Below are positions 53,101 through 63,406 of a stretch of DNA of 64,000 nt, piece by piece. The stretch lies in the NCBI RefSeq assembly GCF_002443255.2, contig NW_019211458.1, positions 33,722,096 through 33,786,095 of the forward strand, in the 5' to 3' direction. The stretch is from Varroa destructor (lineage: Eukaryota > Arthropoda > Arachnida > Mesostigmata > Varroidae). The notes under the pieces are model-generated. The model was not told the DNA's origin, ran no database searches, and saw only the letters and a program-made list of their open reading frames with translations. Within the stretch, counting starts at the first letter, position 1. Every line of letters starts with the position of its first letter. The position numbers and the translations under genes are program-made.

Positions 53101-55276
53101 TAAGTAAGATATGATTTGAAATTAAAATCAACGTTACTCCGGGACATCACTAAGGCTTAACGTTTTTTTTGCTATGCTTTGTTTATAACAAACAGTTACG
53201 TATTACATTGCTAATGAACATATCATGACGATTTTATAGGTTTCGGTTGATATACCTATTCTCTTCCTAGGAAGCCACCAAGGCTTCAGGATTTTATGTT
53301 CAACTTTATATAATTTCCTACGTTAATAATAATAACATAATGAAAACAATCATTGTCATATTAATTCTGTTTCTATGACGTCATAAAAGTAGATTTTTCC
53401 ATTTCATTAATCTTTTTTGACAATAGATATTTGCTATGTTTCTTAACATGAATGAGAATGAATCAGGGAGTTTTTTTTTTAATATTAAAATTAAGTTTAC
53501 ATTTTTCATCTCAGTTTTCTAAATAACATGTCTTGGAAATTTGCTCACATAGCAACTAGTAATTTTTAAAACGGATTTCCATCCCATTGTTATATAAACA
53601 AAGCAATTAGATCCAGGAGATCTAAGAAAAATGTCAATCTTAGGTATAGGCATATATATTGCATTTTTATTAACTTCGTCGACGTATATTAATAGAACAT
53701 TATATTATACCTTTACTCTTCAAACGTCACTTTTTACTCGAAAACAAAAATNNNNNNNNNNNNNNNNNNNNNNNNNNNNNNNNNNNNNNNNNNNNNNNNN
53801 NNNNNNNNNNNNNNNNNNNNNNNNNNNNNNNNNNNNNNNNNNNNNNNNNNNTGTATAAGTGTATTGCATTCCAGTTCAGCCGAATTAGAATTAATTTAAT
53901 CGGCTGCTATCTTGTCGCTGGAGAAACGTTTTTCGCTCAAATCTCCCCAAAAAGAGCAGTTTTCACAACTTTCTTTCGTAGGATATATGTATATGAGAGA
54001 ATCCTGCAAAAAAAAAATAAAAAAATAGCAATAATTCCACAAAAATACGAATTAACATTATGCTCTGGAGAATGGAGAAATGAGTTCATCTCTCATCCAA
54101 TCAGTTTCACTTCACACAGAGCCATATATATTATTATTATATTTTTACGAACATATATATGGATATAGTTGAATGTATGTAAACAGGCCCTAACGTACGC
54201 TTCATTTCCTTGTACCATTATTTGAAACTTAACTTCCTTGTTCATAGGAAGAGATTAATATAGGAAAACATTTGTTGAAAGAGAATGAAACAGATGAGAC
54301 CATTAATAAAACATAACAAACAAACAAACTTTTTTTCACCCAAAATTATTCAATCGTATGCCAGTGGTCCCTTGACGGTGTTAAATTCCCATCAATTTCG
54401 CATAGCTTCTGGCGGAGCTGCGAATTTTGCTTTGCCTATGAGACCGTTCTATCTGTTTGTGCTTGTCTGTGGTGCCCGCAGGATGAATTTGGAGTAGTAC
54501 TACATCGAAAAAATGTTCTCTAGGGGTACCAGAAAAAAGGAAAGGTTTCGCATAAGGTTATTGGCATAACACCTACCCTTGATCCGTTGGCGTACATGTT
54601 GGTTTCGCACGTTCTCTTGGATTATGTATGCAAATTCAACAATTGCTACTGAGATTAGATATATTAGGCTTAACTAGGCTAGTTAAGTTTGACTATAAGT
54701 TACCTTGCTGAAGTGAATTCGGATAGTTACAATGAATCTATTATGACAGACAATTGTGGAATACTGAGCAAAAATGGCTGGCCACAGGCCGCAATTTACC
54801 TTTGACAGGCCGAGTATTCAGATTACTGGACAAGTCCGTGTCCTTTAACTAAGACAGTATGTATGATGGCTTGGAGTTATAGCAATGTAGTATCATGATT
54901 GAAAATTTAGCATCAGATACGTTGCGTAGACCATGCGATATTTGCAGCGTCTCCAGAGCAGCTTTGGAGTACCTTAAGAGATAGATATTACTGTTAACGA
55001 TAGCATTTTGTAGGCGGGATTACACTAAAATGTTCTAATATTCCCGTTGTTTTTCAGGCAGAGAGTCCGGAGGCGAAAATCGAGCGCGAGACTATGCTCG
55101 ATGAAAAGCCTCAACGTCTTGGTGAATTACATTTCCGATTACGTTATTGTGCCAGCAAGCAGGCACTATTCGTCACGATTAACAAATGTTGCGGGCTACC
55201 TCCTGCGAAGGATCCGGCTGCAGGGTCGTCAGATCCATATGTCAAACTCCAACTGTTACCCGACAAACAACACAAG
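35043..55276 (+). CDS. Syt4: Synaptotagmin 4 (5' half of gene, four joined coding exons; 3' part off the window)
   Basis: Membrane-anchored C2-domain protein of secretory and synaptic vesicles. In insects Syt4 acts in postsynaptic and dense-core vesicle exocytosis (family knowledge). The joined exons encode 236 residues: a short lumenal N-terminus (1-34) with an N-glycosylation sequon at N18-D-S, a transmembrane helix (about 35-57), a basic stop-transfer segment YRKKAK (58-63), a Gly/Pro/Ser linker (about 64-180) and the first half of C2A from L184 (LGELHFRLRY). Intron phases agree across every junction: phase 1, phase 1, phase 0. The end DPYVKLQLLPDKQHK is the same as the insect Syt4 form as I remember it, which drives the subfamily call. 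Both loop-1 acidic residues are present (D215, D222). The remaining C2A strands, expected to begin VKTRV, and C2B were not found in the window. The synaptotagmin call is near certain; the Syt4 subtype is strong. Confidence 0.9.
35134..38440 (+). other. Syt4 intron between start exon and transmembrane exon
   Basis: 3307 bases, donor GTAATT and acceptor TTTTTAG, phase 1. It contains the transposase relic and, at 36.8-37.1 kb, a GC-richer patch with a third CTCF-like core (TTAGTGGCGCGC, 36961-36972) and a 14-bp palindrome (37129-37142). Confidence 0.75.
35851..36698 (+). mobile_element. Decayed Tc1/mariner-superfamily transposase (DUF4817-type), dead
   Basis: Five pieces in order but in shifting frames match the arthropod DUF4817/DDE transposase layout. 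(1) 35851: MSIEQKHNDVIANGF, like the N-terminal SIEQRVFVVEHYF. (2) 35922-36029: IKDEFETDGAIEDTHRQRLG, like the helix-turn-helix end KFEETGSVxDxxxxGRP. (3) 36279-36335: NYLNLLQNESFLSQIW, like YLNLLQNEIFPQI. (4) 36466-36669: LTPMGFSFEGYLKNEIHAKD, then ITPNERLVKVFPNVL, like SPDLTPLDFFLWGYLK...ITPEML. (5) 36669-36698: NGNHFEYLW and stop, like the terminal NGGHFEHL. At least four frame changes and loss of the middle part with the QQDGAPxH motif show it is inactive. It lies in Syt4 intron 1 in the sense orientation. No convincing terminal repeats were seen. Family comparison is from memory. Confidence 0.72.
38441..38677 (+). CDS. Syt4: Syt4 exon: transmembrane segment and basic juxtamembrane region
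   Basis: The acceptor atatttttag ends at 38440 and the donor GTGAAT begins at 38678. It encodes residues 31-110. Residues 35-57 (LIVGACVGTALFAVVVAAAT and on) are a single hydrophobic helix rich in small side chains, followed directly by YRKKAK, the positive cytoplasmic flank expected for a type I vesicle protein. Next comes a Gly/Lys-rich stretch (SLKKGPGYKDGKLTGPGG). It starts and ends in phase 1, matching both neighbours. Ser/Thr-Pro pairs sit at S68, T100 and S105. Confidence 0.88.
38678..40637 (+). other. Syt4 intron between transmembrane and linker exons
   Basis: 1960 bases, donor GTGAAT, acceptor CTTTTAG, phase 1. Nothing recognisable inside. Confidence 0.8.
40638..40798 (+). CDS. Syt4: Syt4 exon: proline/serine-rich linker
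   Basis: The acceptor gatgcttttag ends at 40637 and the consensus donor GTAAGC begins at 40799. It encodes residues 111-163, with 12 prolines among 53 residues and Ser-Pro pairs at 118, 120, 126 and 133. It begins by completing Gly110 (phase 1) and ends on a codon boundary (phase 0), so it joins the C2A exon cleanly. The linker between membrane anchor and C2A is expected to be disordered and poorly conserved, so placement rests on splice sites, phase, position and composition. Confidence 0.82.
41061..41140 (+). repeat. tRNA-like / SINE-head unit (+ strand)
   Basis: Internal Pol III promoter boxes are present: A-box-like TAGCTTAGTGCG (41068-41079) and B-box-like GGTCCGAACCC (41122-41132), 54 bases apart, followed by CGGGC. 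The spacing is longer than in a normal intronless tRNA and the anticodon stem does not pair well, so this is a SINE head or tRNA pseudogene rather than a working tRNA. Confidence 0.55.
41230..41312 (-). repeat. tRNA-like / SINE-head unit (- strand)
   Basis: Read on the minus strand, TTAGCAATGGG (41300-41290) resembles an A box. GTAATGCAAAGCTCGCGGG leads into the B-box-like GGTTCGTCTCC (41247-41237), then a T-run (CTTTTTAA) that could act as a Pol III stop. It is convergent with the plus-strand unit about 100 bases away. No complete cloverleaf could be drawn. Confidence 0.5.
43183..43206. repeat. (TA)n microsatellite, one interruption
   Basis: A TA dinucleotide run broken once by TG. Confidence 0.9.
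44049..44123. other. Cluster of tiled six-base palindromes resembling a polylinker
   Basis: From 44095 to 44118 four different-cutter hexamers abut with no gap (SalI, BamHI, PvuII, SalI sites), and an XhoI site overlaps at 44118-44123. Further XhoI sites are at 44049 and 44072. The arrangement also forms an 8-bp inverted repeat (GAGTCGAC / GTCGACTC). It resembles a cloning linker. A chance or natural origin is possible. Confidence 0.45.
48513..48563. repeat. Perfect 19-bp inverted repeat (hairpin), 13-base loop
   Basis: The left arm (48513-48531, CCTCACTTATGTGCGTAGA) and right arm (48545-48563) are exact reverse complements separated by 13 bases. Pairing stops on both sides of the stem. It is too short for a typical miRNA precursor and has no transposon-like terminal repeats around it. 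It lies in Syt4 intron 3, so the sense RNA would form the hairpin in the pre-mRNA. Confidence 0.9.
50524..50540. repeat. (AT)n short run
   Basis: A 17-base alternating AT tract. Confidence 0.85.
51947..52309 (+). mobile_element. Decayed non-LTR retrotransposon reverse transcriptase fragment
   Basis: Reading from 51947 gives VFFDLKEAFKFAPRD, the palm motif A of LINE-type reverse transcriptases (FxDxxxAF with its catalytic Asp), then a run matching the L...IG.P.N.L..L.A.L......I.DG pattern up to a frame break near 52119. From 52120 a second frame gives NQFLFSIYLKDLLDQI, like the LSPLLFNIYINDLPDxL segment after motif B. From 52250, in the first frame, LVTDLGLTVHQTVTKAIKL resembles the post-YADD GLTINxxKTKVM segment. 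The YADD box cannot be placed between them. The element is 5' and 3' truncated, frameshifted and dead, and lies in the sense orientation in Syt4 intron 3. Similar sequence may begin near 51840. Confidence 0.68.
53752..53851. other. Assembly gap (100 N) in Syt4 intron 3
   Basis: Exactly 100 N in AT-rich sequence, 1.2 kb before the C2A exon. Its true size is unknown, so missing sequence, possibly an alternative exon, may lie here. Confidence 1.
55058..55276 (+). CDS. Syt4: Syt4 exon: first half of C2A domain
   Basis: The acceptor cccgttgtttttcag ends at 55057 and the donor GTCAGT begins at 55277 after AAG. It encodes exactly 73 codons, residues 164-236, phase 0 at both ends. It starts with an acidic pre-C2A segment (AESPEAKIERETMLDEKPQR), then the first C2 strands LGELHFRLRY and ALFVTINKC, Ca2+-binding loop 1 (LPPAKDPAAGSSDPYVK) and the strand LQLLPDKQHK. 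Loop 1 carries D215 and D222, the positions of Syt1 D172 and D178, but is two residues longer than in Syt1. This is the exon that identifies the gene. Confidence 0.95.
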
Positions 55277-55428
55277 GTCAGTTGTTACAATTCCGTTATC
55301 CGCTTGCCACTGGTTTATGGGTCAGCTCCCGTGTGTCGAGCAAAAAATCATCGAGTCGTCTTTATCCTTTGTTCCTATCAGCATCTTTCGATGTTTTATA
55401 TGCTCGATTGGACCACTCAAGTGTGTGT

Positions 55429-55444
55429 ATTCATTCATTCATTC
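55429..55444. repeat. (ATTC)4 microsatellite
   Basis: Four tetranucleotide units just after a short GT run, in the intron after the C2A exon. Confidence 0.9.
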
Positions 55445-55783
55445 ATCATTCAGCTCAAACCTTGCATCTGTGCATGACACAGAAGACACATAGTGAGTGA
55501 GGTTAACGCGTTCAAAACTATGTGAATCTATTAAGTTGCCCAAATAGGCAAATCTAGAAAGCTATTTTGTCAACCAAGACACAGATTCAGGGAGCGAGTA
55601 TTCAATTAGCTTCCACCTTATCGCTGCCGCCACAGTTGCCATTTCAACTTGTGCGCTGCGGTAGAAGTTGACACCCATCGAGGCATCGCACCGATCGAGT
55701 CTCGTCACCAACGATAGATGTCTTATGCCCCTATCGGCTATCAATATCTTCGGGCTGTTTTTCGGTCCTGTGGTCTGTGAGGC

Positions 55784-55936
55784 ATGTTCTCGACTGAAGA
55801 GACGAAACGTGACCTATACTGTACGTACCACTGCATTGTAAACATAGAAGATCTGGGCGTCGAGGGAGTGCTTCGGAACGAACAGGCCAGCCAGACGGCC
55901 CAAACTTATCCGGACAGCACGACGCAGACGGGCTAG
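55784..55936 (+). CDS. 50-codon open frame of protein-like composition, unknown
   Basis: ATG at 55784 to TAG at 55934-55936 encodes MFSTEETKRDLYCTYHCIVN, then a polar tail ending QTYPDSTTQTG. It lies 500 bases after the last recognised Syt4 exon, in a GC-richer patch. It has no C2-domain similarity and no obvious splice sites in frame. It was recorded because its composition stands out; it is probably chance. Confidence 0.15.
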   Translation: MFSTEETKRDLYCTYHCIVNIEDLGVEGVLRNEQASQTAQTYPDSTTQTG

Positions 55937-58467
55937 CCATGAAAGACCCGTGAGACAAACCTCTGGCTAGTCTGATTCCATAAGAAAAGACAATAGTAGG
56001 GCAGCGTCGTGTTGTACTGAGAAGGAGGGATGATCAGACTTGACCCATCCTTTCAGGCGTCTCTGTTATCCCTCAGACTAACGTGCACTTTCTGCTGTCA
56101 CTGGAACTGGCAGGCAAATCTCTTACCTTCTGATAGGAGAGAGATTCCACGAGAGTTGACTTGTTTACCACGAGCGCGAGGTGTACAGCGGGTCCAAAAC
56201 ATCTCTAAATTACCGAACTACGGAATCCAACATGTAAACACAAGGACGTTATTTTCTAGCTTCCCTTGTTTAGACTTCTCAATGTGGACACAAATATGAG
56301 ACGTTTAATTCGACTATATTCGAACAGTGTACTCGTACAATACAATACACCCGTAATATGAAAGTCGCCATTGGATATATATGGTTGAAGCGTATTTACA
56401 CTTCGCCTTCTAGCATCAGCCACTAACACCAAATAGTAGTCACCTTCACGCCTATGGGTTATCGAAATAGACCGTATACGTAAAGATTTTTATGTCTATG
56501 AATATCCAGAATAAAGAGCTGGCTGCGTTGGCAAATTGGCTTTAAAATCGCTTACGGCAGAAAGGCGCTGGGCTAGATAATTTCGGAAGAGACCGACTCG
56601 GCTAGTGTCAGTCGTCGTATTCAGCTCAGAAATGGGTTCAACATCGTGACTTTTTTAAAATCGATTCTACAGATTTGAAGGACTTTTTACGAATCTTTGA
56701 AGGTACGGTAATGAACATATCTACTGATTGTAAGTACAGCCCGACGTAAAAATTATACAGTTATACAGAAGACTAACGAATGTTAAATAATGACTGTTGA
56801 GTTATTTGGGCTTGGAAAGCAAGCTCAAATGGCTTGGCGTATAGTTAAAGGGAGCGTCATTTATAATGTAGTGCTCTACACTATCTGTATGAGTATTTAC
56901 AGTTTTCGGCCTTTCTGTCAAAAACGGCTCCATTTGCATCATGAAAAATTGATAATCTTAGTAACTACTTGCGTATAAGTTGGAAAAATGCCTGGCGTCC
57001 TTCCTTTTGTCTAATTTACTCGCTTTCAAAAGGCCACTGTAGTATTTATCACGCCGACTTATGTATATATCCTTAGAATTACTGATAACCCTCTTGCAAT
57101 ACTGGGCAAACAAGTCTATACTTTAGATGCACTTGAGAAATTATACAAAGAAAGACATCGGTTTAGGAAACCCGGCGCACAATATATTGGAAAAGCCTTT
57201 TGTTGACTAACGTATCCCAAAAGAGAGACCTGAGGATCGCGATTAAATGGCAGCTTGTAAATTTATGCCCATATAAACTATTTTTCGAAAGACCACCAAA
57301 CCGCTGGAAATCACTGCCATGATGACATTTGCGTGCAACACTGACAAACAACAAATGACAAACATGTTATAGCTTGCCATACATCGGATTTAATATATGC
57401 GCAGCTTAGGCTGCAGACTAATAGCCCAAAAACCTTTAAAACTAGCCCACCATAAAATCTTTATTACCTCTAATGGTCGCAACAGGGTCCGTACTCATGC
57501 TTCACAGATTTTTGCTACATCGGTGATCACGTTAATTATGTTCAGTGAGAAATTTCATTATTTTGTGTATTTGCTTCAACAGATGAAGTAGTAGCTCACA
57601 TTAAAAAGTTCGTTTGTAAGATACACGCTGTCCCGTAATCACTAACAAAGAAGCACGATGCCTCTAGAGCCCCGATGAGTGAAGCATAAAATCATTGCAC
57701 AATATAGGTAAACAAAGATACACGACCATTATATACTTGCAGATGTTCTTTATATTTACTAAATCTTTTACGGCCATTTTTACAGTTCATTGACTTTCGT
57801 TTCGCTAATATTACGTATGTTATGCTAATACTATTACGTCTGCCGCCTTTGATATGACTATTTTATTTCAGGACGGCTTTTCGTTTCCTTCTAATCCGTA
57901 CCTTTAGGCCATATTTATTCGTATTGAGGCCTTAATCATTTACACAAGTATCCCTACTTTTTGTTAGTCAGAGATCCTGCGTGGATATTGTTTAGTGGGA
58001 ATGTGTGTTTCGATCGGCAGAGCTTATTGATGGCTCTAAGGCAAATGTAGTTCAATACGTTCCTAGACATCATCAATCGACACAGATTGATTTTCTTAAG
58101 TTTGAATATGTGCCTCTGTTCTGAAATGCATCGGGGTACGAGAAGGTGCATTTGCGTAAATAACCGTGCAGCACGTATGTGTACATGTTAAGCTCCGCTG
58201 AACATACCGATACGAAGTAAACTGGGGTAAACGTCGTAATGAACAGTGGTTCCATCCGGAGGATATCTTTTAGCATTTGGGCGACGCTTTTGGGTAATCT
58301 TCCGCCCCTCGCGAAGGTAGTACTTGTACATCGGCTGGATCTATCCTTAAGCTATTTGTTCGGAACCGAATATGGCAAGCTTAACGTGTTACTATACCCA
58401 AAATCATCATGTTCACTCCCAAATCGTTGGTTTTCATTGCAATTATGTTTTGAAGAAGGGAAAGAAG

Positions 58468-58489
58468 TGCTTGAGAAGCTTCTCAAGCA
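58468..58489. repeat. Perfect 22-bp palindrome without spacer
   Basis: The sequence starts TGCTTGAGAAG and reads identically on the other strand, centred on AAGCTT. It lies inside a 128-codon open frame (58239-58625, +) of no recognised family. It could be a dimeric transcription-factor site or chance. Confidence 0.9.
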
Positions 58490-60704
58490 ATATGTTAGTA
58501 TGTTAGTTAGTAGACATAAAATAATATCCTCTCTCCTACACGGGTTGCGTCGTGTGTGTTACAGTCGTATATATTTAGATGAATTTGCGAGCTGTATGTC
58601 ATTTCTCCCTCTTTTTGGCGTCTGACAGTGTGGCGTCTCTCGAGCTTAACTTGTAATAGGCTGTGATTTAAACCTTTTTGGGTAAGAAGAACGAGAAGCA
58701 ACTTCTACCAAAATAGAGTCGTTCTAAATGAAAACTCTGCTTATTGCTGCACAAATTGGGCCATCCAAGCTCTCGCTTCACGTTACGACGTACTATTCCT
58801 TAGACGTACCCGTAAACGATATAGGAAACTGGCTAAAATTTTAAAAACTGATCTTCTTCAGTTTTGAATGCACGATCATAGGTTAACGCCTTTATAATCC
58901 AGCCGTTAATTTTGGGAACCTTACAGCACCTACTCTACGGATACAAACATGTATACAATCATTGGATAATTGTGTGGGACTGGGTCAGGCTATAAATTTA
59001 GGATAAATTTTCGGTTTCCTAACCTCTTGAAAGCAGTTGCTACGTTTTGCTTTAAAAATGTTCAAGAACCGGGAACTTAACTAGACAACTTGAGCAAATG
59101 ATGTTAACTAAGATTCTACGCAGTTTATATATGAATAATATACAAATCGTCATTTGCTTACAATGGGATTCCGATAGCACAAACATTCTCGACTTCAATG
59201 ACAATCAAAGTTATGGACACTTCTGCCCTGCACACAATTCTCTCGCACAATAAAAAGCACTGACCCAGCCAATCTTATCAAAGGAAACATTATAGAGTTC
59301 AAAATAGACTGAAAACAACCGATGGGCAACATATGTAATATGTCACAGGCGTCACGTATCTAGGAAGGCATTTAGGTTTCTGTTAAACGAAAAGGCAATG
59401 CCGAGTCGAGTCTGACTACAGAGCGGACCTGACGTCGTATGTTGCCCAGGCTCTTTGAGAAGCATTCAATGGTACTGATAATGGTATCGTATGTGACGTA
59501 ATGCACCAGCAAAGGCGTCGAACCGGCTGGTGAGCTAAATCTCAGTCCTTCCTCGCACGACATACTGTGCAGAAAGAAACATCTCGTAGCTACTTCATTT
59601 AGGAAAGCTTACAATTTTGACTTCTGCTACATCAACGTTACTAGTACTGCTGCTGCTGCAAAAAAAAAGGAAAAGAGCACATCTGCTGTAGCTATATGTT
59701 CGACATGGTATCCCAGAAAGAGATCTCTAAGCTTTAGATCGTGCACTGTGTGCGGTTTTAATTTGAAAATATTGTCATATGATAAGCTTCAGTTTTGGCT
59801 AATATAATAAAGCATAAAAGAAGATCGCCGGTCAATTTGAAAAATTTATCGTATAGACTATGTATGCATCATAGCTATTTCAAAAATATTTGATTTTTAA
59901 CCATGCCTTCAGCTATAAAGTGACTCTGTACCGTTCTGGCCATTAAAATCTATTTAAATGTCTCCCTTATATTTAAGAATATAAGAATATTAAATATTCA
60001 CTATACAGTTAATGACTGCGTGCCCTGTAATTTCAAAATCTGATTTCAGGATTTGAGATCTATACGGTCGTCATGACTGTATAATTCAACTAAATTAGCC
60101 ATATTTTTGAGCATCTTAAACGTAATTTCGATCTGCCCCGGAACAAGTCTCAGGCTCACTTAGAAGTGTTCAGAAGATAGGAGGTTATTAGGAGCTGAGG
60201 AGTGGACTATATAGGAGGTGAAACTGTTTTTCTGGATCAAAGCCTAAGAACGACTGTTAAGCAGCTCGACTTCGACGCATACACAAAGATCTGAGACGGC
60301 CAGCAAAATGAGTTGTCGGAATTTTCCTTCCAGTTACAACAACAACAGTAAGAGTAGCAGAAGCGGCAGCAAAAAAAAAAAGAAGAGATTGCGAGACTCC
60401 ATATATTTTTATCGTCTGGTTGTGTTCGGAAGCAACTATACTATACACAATTATGAGACAGCTGCGGATGCCGAAGTGGGTGCTAGCGGGGTTAGCTGGC
60501 CGCATCCTTCCAAATAAACTCGCCACCGACACACTGCCATTACCGCGATTCCATAACCGCTAGCCATTCCCGACATAACTGCCTCTATCGCCATAGCTTT
60601 GGCCGTCTCCGAAGGCATGCGCGAAGACGCGTCACAAAAGCTAACGGATAGGAACCCCACACATTACAGACGTGAAATGCGACGACCCGCCATTTTATAC
60701 TTAC

Positions 60705-60763
60705 GTTTTCGGTAAAAATAGGAGAGTGTCCATAGCGCCTCCGGCTGCTGCTGCTGGTGCCAT
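60705..60763 (-). CDS. Candidate first coding exon of an unknown minus-strand gene
   Basis: The minus-strand ATG at 60763 has a strong context (GCG ATG G). It opens MAPAAAAGGAMDTLLFLPK and ends at a strong donor (GAAAAC then GTAAGT, 60704-60699), in phase 2. It sits in a GC/CpG-richer island (about 60.25-60.97 kb) suggestive of a promoter. Downstream on the minus strand, 60660-60451 is open for 70 codons. If real, it would be an antisense gene next to or inside Syt4. The alanine run comes from a (CTG/CAG)n tract, so chance is quite possible. Confidence 0.25.
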
Positions 60764-63365
60764 CGCCACGGCAACGAAGAGCAAAGCCTCCTCCTACATA
60801 CAGAGATGAGAAGGAGTCAACAACAGCTAGCAAAAATTTTACGTTAACGACAATAAAAGCAATCGGGTCGCAACAGAGGGTGCATTGGGGAGACCAATGC
60901 GGGTAGAAAGGATAGATTGTCCTTTTGGCTTTTATAGAAATAGATGGAGCTCGCGGAAGGCCAAGCGCTGCGCTCCAGGTGGAAATCTAAAGTTGTAAGC
61001 TAGCCCCAAGGTACAAACCCTCAATTTTTACCAGTTGGAGTTGTTGCTCAATGTACTTTAATGCGCCTATTTTTTTTCTAGACGTGCAAACGTATCTACT
61101 CTTTACAACTCTACACAATCGGTGTCGATCGTCTTCATTTGAAAAATGAAAACCCTTTTCTTATAAAATAAAGCAGTTAAAAAACCGCCAGGCACAGAAT
61201 AGTAACATTCAAACATGATCTTAACACCGCCTTGCGCTTGTCGAAGACATGTGTGTTTACCGAATTCATTATCCCCTTACGTCACACAGATACTAATTTC
61301 AAATAAATTAATGTTTCTACTAGAAACAATGGTTTCAAAAGATAATCGGCGAGCGACAATTCACAATAACTGTTTATGGTTTCGTCCCGCCTTCTGTGTG
61401 CGTGAGAAACGTAAGTATGTTTAGACTTGTGTGAGAGATATCAAACGAATATTGAATATCCCTCCTTGCCATGGGCAAGCGACGGTTCATTAAATGCGAG
61501 GTACAGTACCCTCAGAAAACTACCAACCCTTACGTCCTAGAGAAGGGCGACCTCACCGGATAGCGAGTCAGTATGGTAAAAAGTCGCATGAAAACAAACT
61601 ACGCTGGCAGAGGACCGAGCCAGCGCCGAAGGTCTTCAGAGGATTCAAAAAAAGCTGTTTCAAACCTCGCTCAACACTTTCCGGTTCTGGTGACCCGGTG
61701 GGACCTTTGGTCCTACGAAGCTGTCCTTTAATTCCCTACTTCCGTATGCTACGAAAGAAAGTCCGTTCAAGGGAGGGCGACAGGATTTGCATAAAAGTTA
61801 ACTGACACTCTTACACCTTGACCGAGATCATCTTGAAGGCTGTGCTAGTAAACCAAAAACTAACAGATTTCACTACAGCCATGTTTATTCGAGGGCCTAA
61901 TTAAAAAGGTCAGATTTTGTCGCAGGTAGGATCATCACCCAAAACTTTGCTTAACTATCCAAACATATATTTGAAGCTCGGGAAAAGCCATAACCGTTAA
62001 ACGGCTAGTTTCGGAGTCTTGCGACAGTGAAATAAATACCGACTAATTCGTTACACGTTAATGCAAGCGGCTTACTGAGCGATCTACGTAGATTGCTTCA
62101 GATTAGGTCTCTACTTGGAAACTGCATAATGAAAATGCTGTTGACCTTGAAGATTCGTAGTACATAGCGCATGTTTAACTTTATAATAAATGATTCGTCT
62201 GCTCTAAAAAATGGCGGCTGTCCTATAGAAAAATGTATATCTATTTCGGCCTTGTACCCTCATGGTGTGCTTCCTGCAACAAATACGTTGGAAGGGCCTA
62301 AACGTATGCGTGAATTTAATTGTTTTACCTTTTAATTATACCTTAGTCAATAGAAGCTCCAAAAAAGCGGAAAAAACGAGTGTAACATTGTAAATTTTGG
62401 GTATTATGTGCACGCGTCCATGAATGATATCAAGGGGGAACGAACACTTGATTATTGTCGACAGCAGCACTTCTGATTCAAGTGGGTGCATATGTCGCTA
62501 GATACCTCTAGTCTAGTATTTGTCGGATTCTCTGGATTATACCGTAATGAAATTTAGAAACAGTAAATACGAGCGTAAATTCTGTCAAACAGCCCTAGTT
62601 GTTGTTATTCAGAATAACTCATATTACGCTAAAAATCTGAAAATATGTTTATCTAAAAGTCAGTAGATGGCTCTGCACGAGGTGAGAATTTTGCTACTCT
62701 AATGGATATATAATAACAGCATATCTCAAACACAGACTGAACCAGTCTGACATGTGCTCTCATTTCCTTCAAGTTAACTAAGCTCTATAATAATTAGAAG
62801 GGAATATACAGGACTAAAAAGGACTACCACAATACAGATATTTGCTTGATTTTTTCTACCCGTCCCAATATACGCGTTTGACTGGCTAACCATCCAGGCC
62901 ATCTTATCTGCAACAGAGTTTTCGAGCCAGTCTCTGATCCATTAGAACCATCCAATTCAAAAGACCTACTTTCGGTCTCTTCCAAATGGGGTCACTACGT
63001 GAGACAAGCTCCAAGTGATAGCTGAGGAATGAGAGAGCGGATATGCCAACGGAAGTGACGTCAACAGCGCCAGATTGAGAAATACACCACGGGACAATGC
63101 CAGCGATGCCGCTACTGGGAACGATGACCACGACAACGCCGCGGGCAGTTTCAGTTCTACCAATACTACTGGCTCTTGTAGAGCTGTAACGGCCACTACA
63201 AAACCAGGCAAGGCCCCTAACCCAGTAGGCATGGGCAAGCAGGCAAACCAGAAGCTACGCTGCCTGCGCGACAGCTAAAACAGAAAGTTAGCGAAATAAG
63301 CGGCCTTACAGCATAATATTAGAATAGATGGTCGCTGTCTACCGCTACGAAATGGTACGCACGTA

Positions 63366-63406
63366 GACAGACAGGCAGGTAGGTGGGCAGGCAGGAGGGC
63401 GAGCAG
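63366..63406. repeat. CAGG/GGCA-type imperfect tetranucleotide repeat
   Basis: Degenerate CAGG, TAGG and GGCA units form a purine-rich tract. Confidence 0.75.

Larger units (their letters stand above)
40799..55057 (+). other. Syt4 intron between linker and C2A exons
   Basis: 14259 bases including a 100-N gap, donor GTAAGC, acceptor TTTTTCAG, phase 0. It contains the tRNA-like pair, the palindrome cluster, the 48.5-kb hairpin and the reverse transcriptase relic. The remaining open frames (for example 108 codons on - at 43283-43609 and 108 codons on + at 48305-48631) match no family I know. Confidence 0.78.

Noticed and set aside
62904..63278. Overlapping open frames on both strands (Ala/Thr/Ser-rich on +, hydrophobic on -)
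   Set aside because: Typical mirror effect of a GC-richer patch; no motif on either strand.
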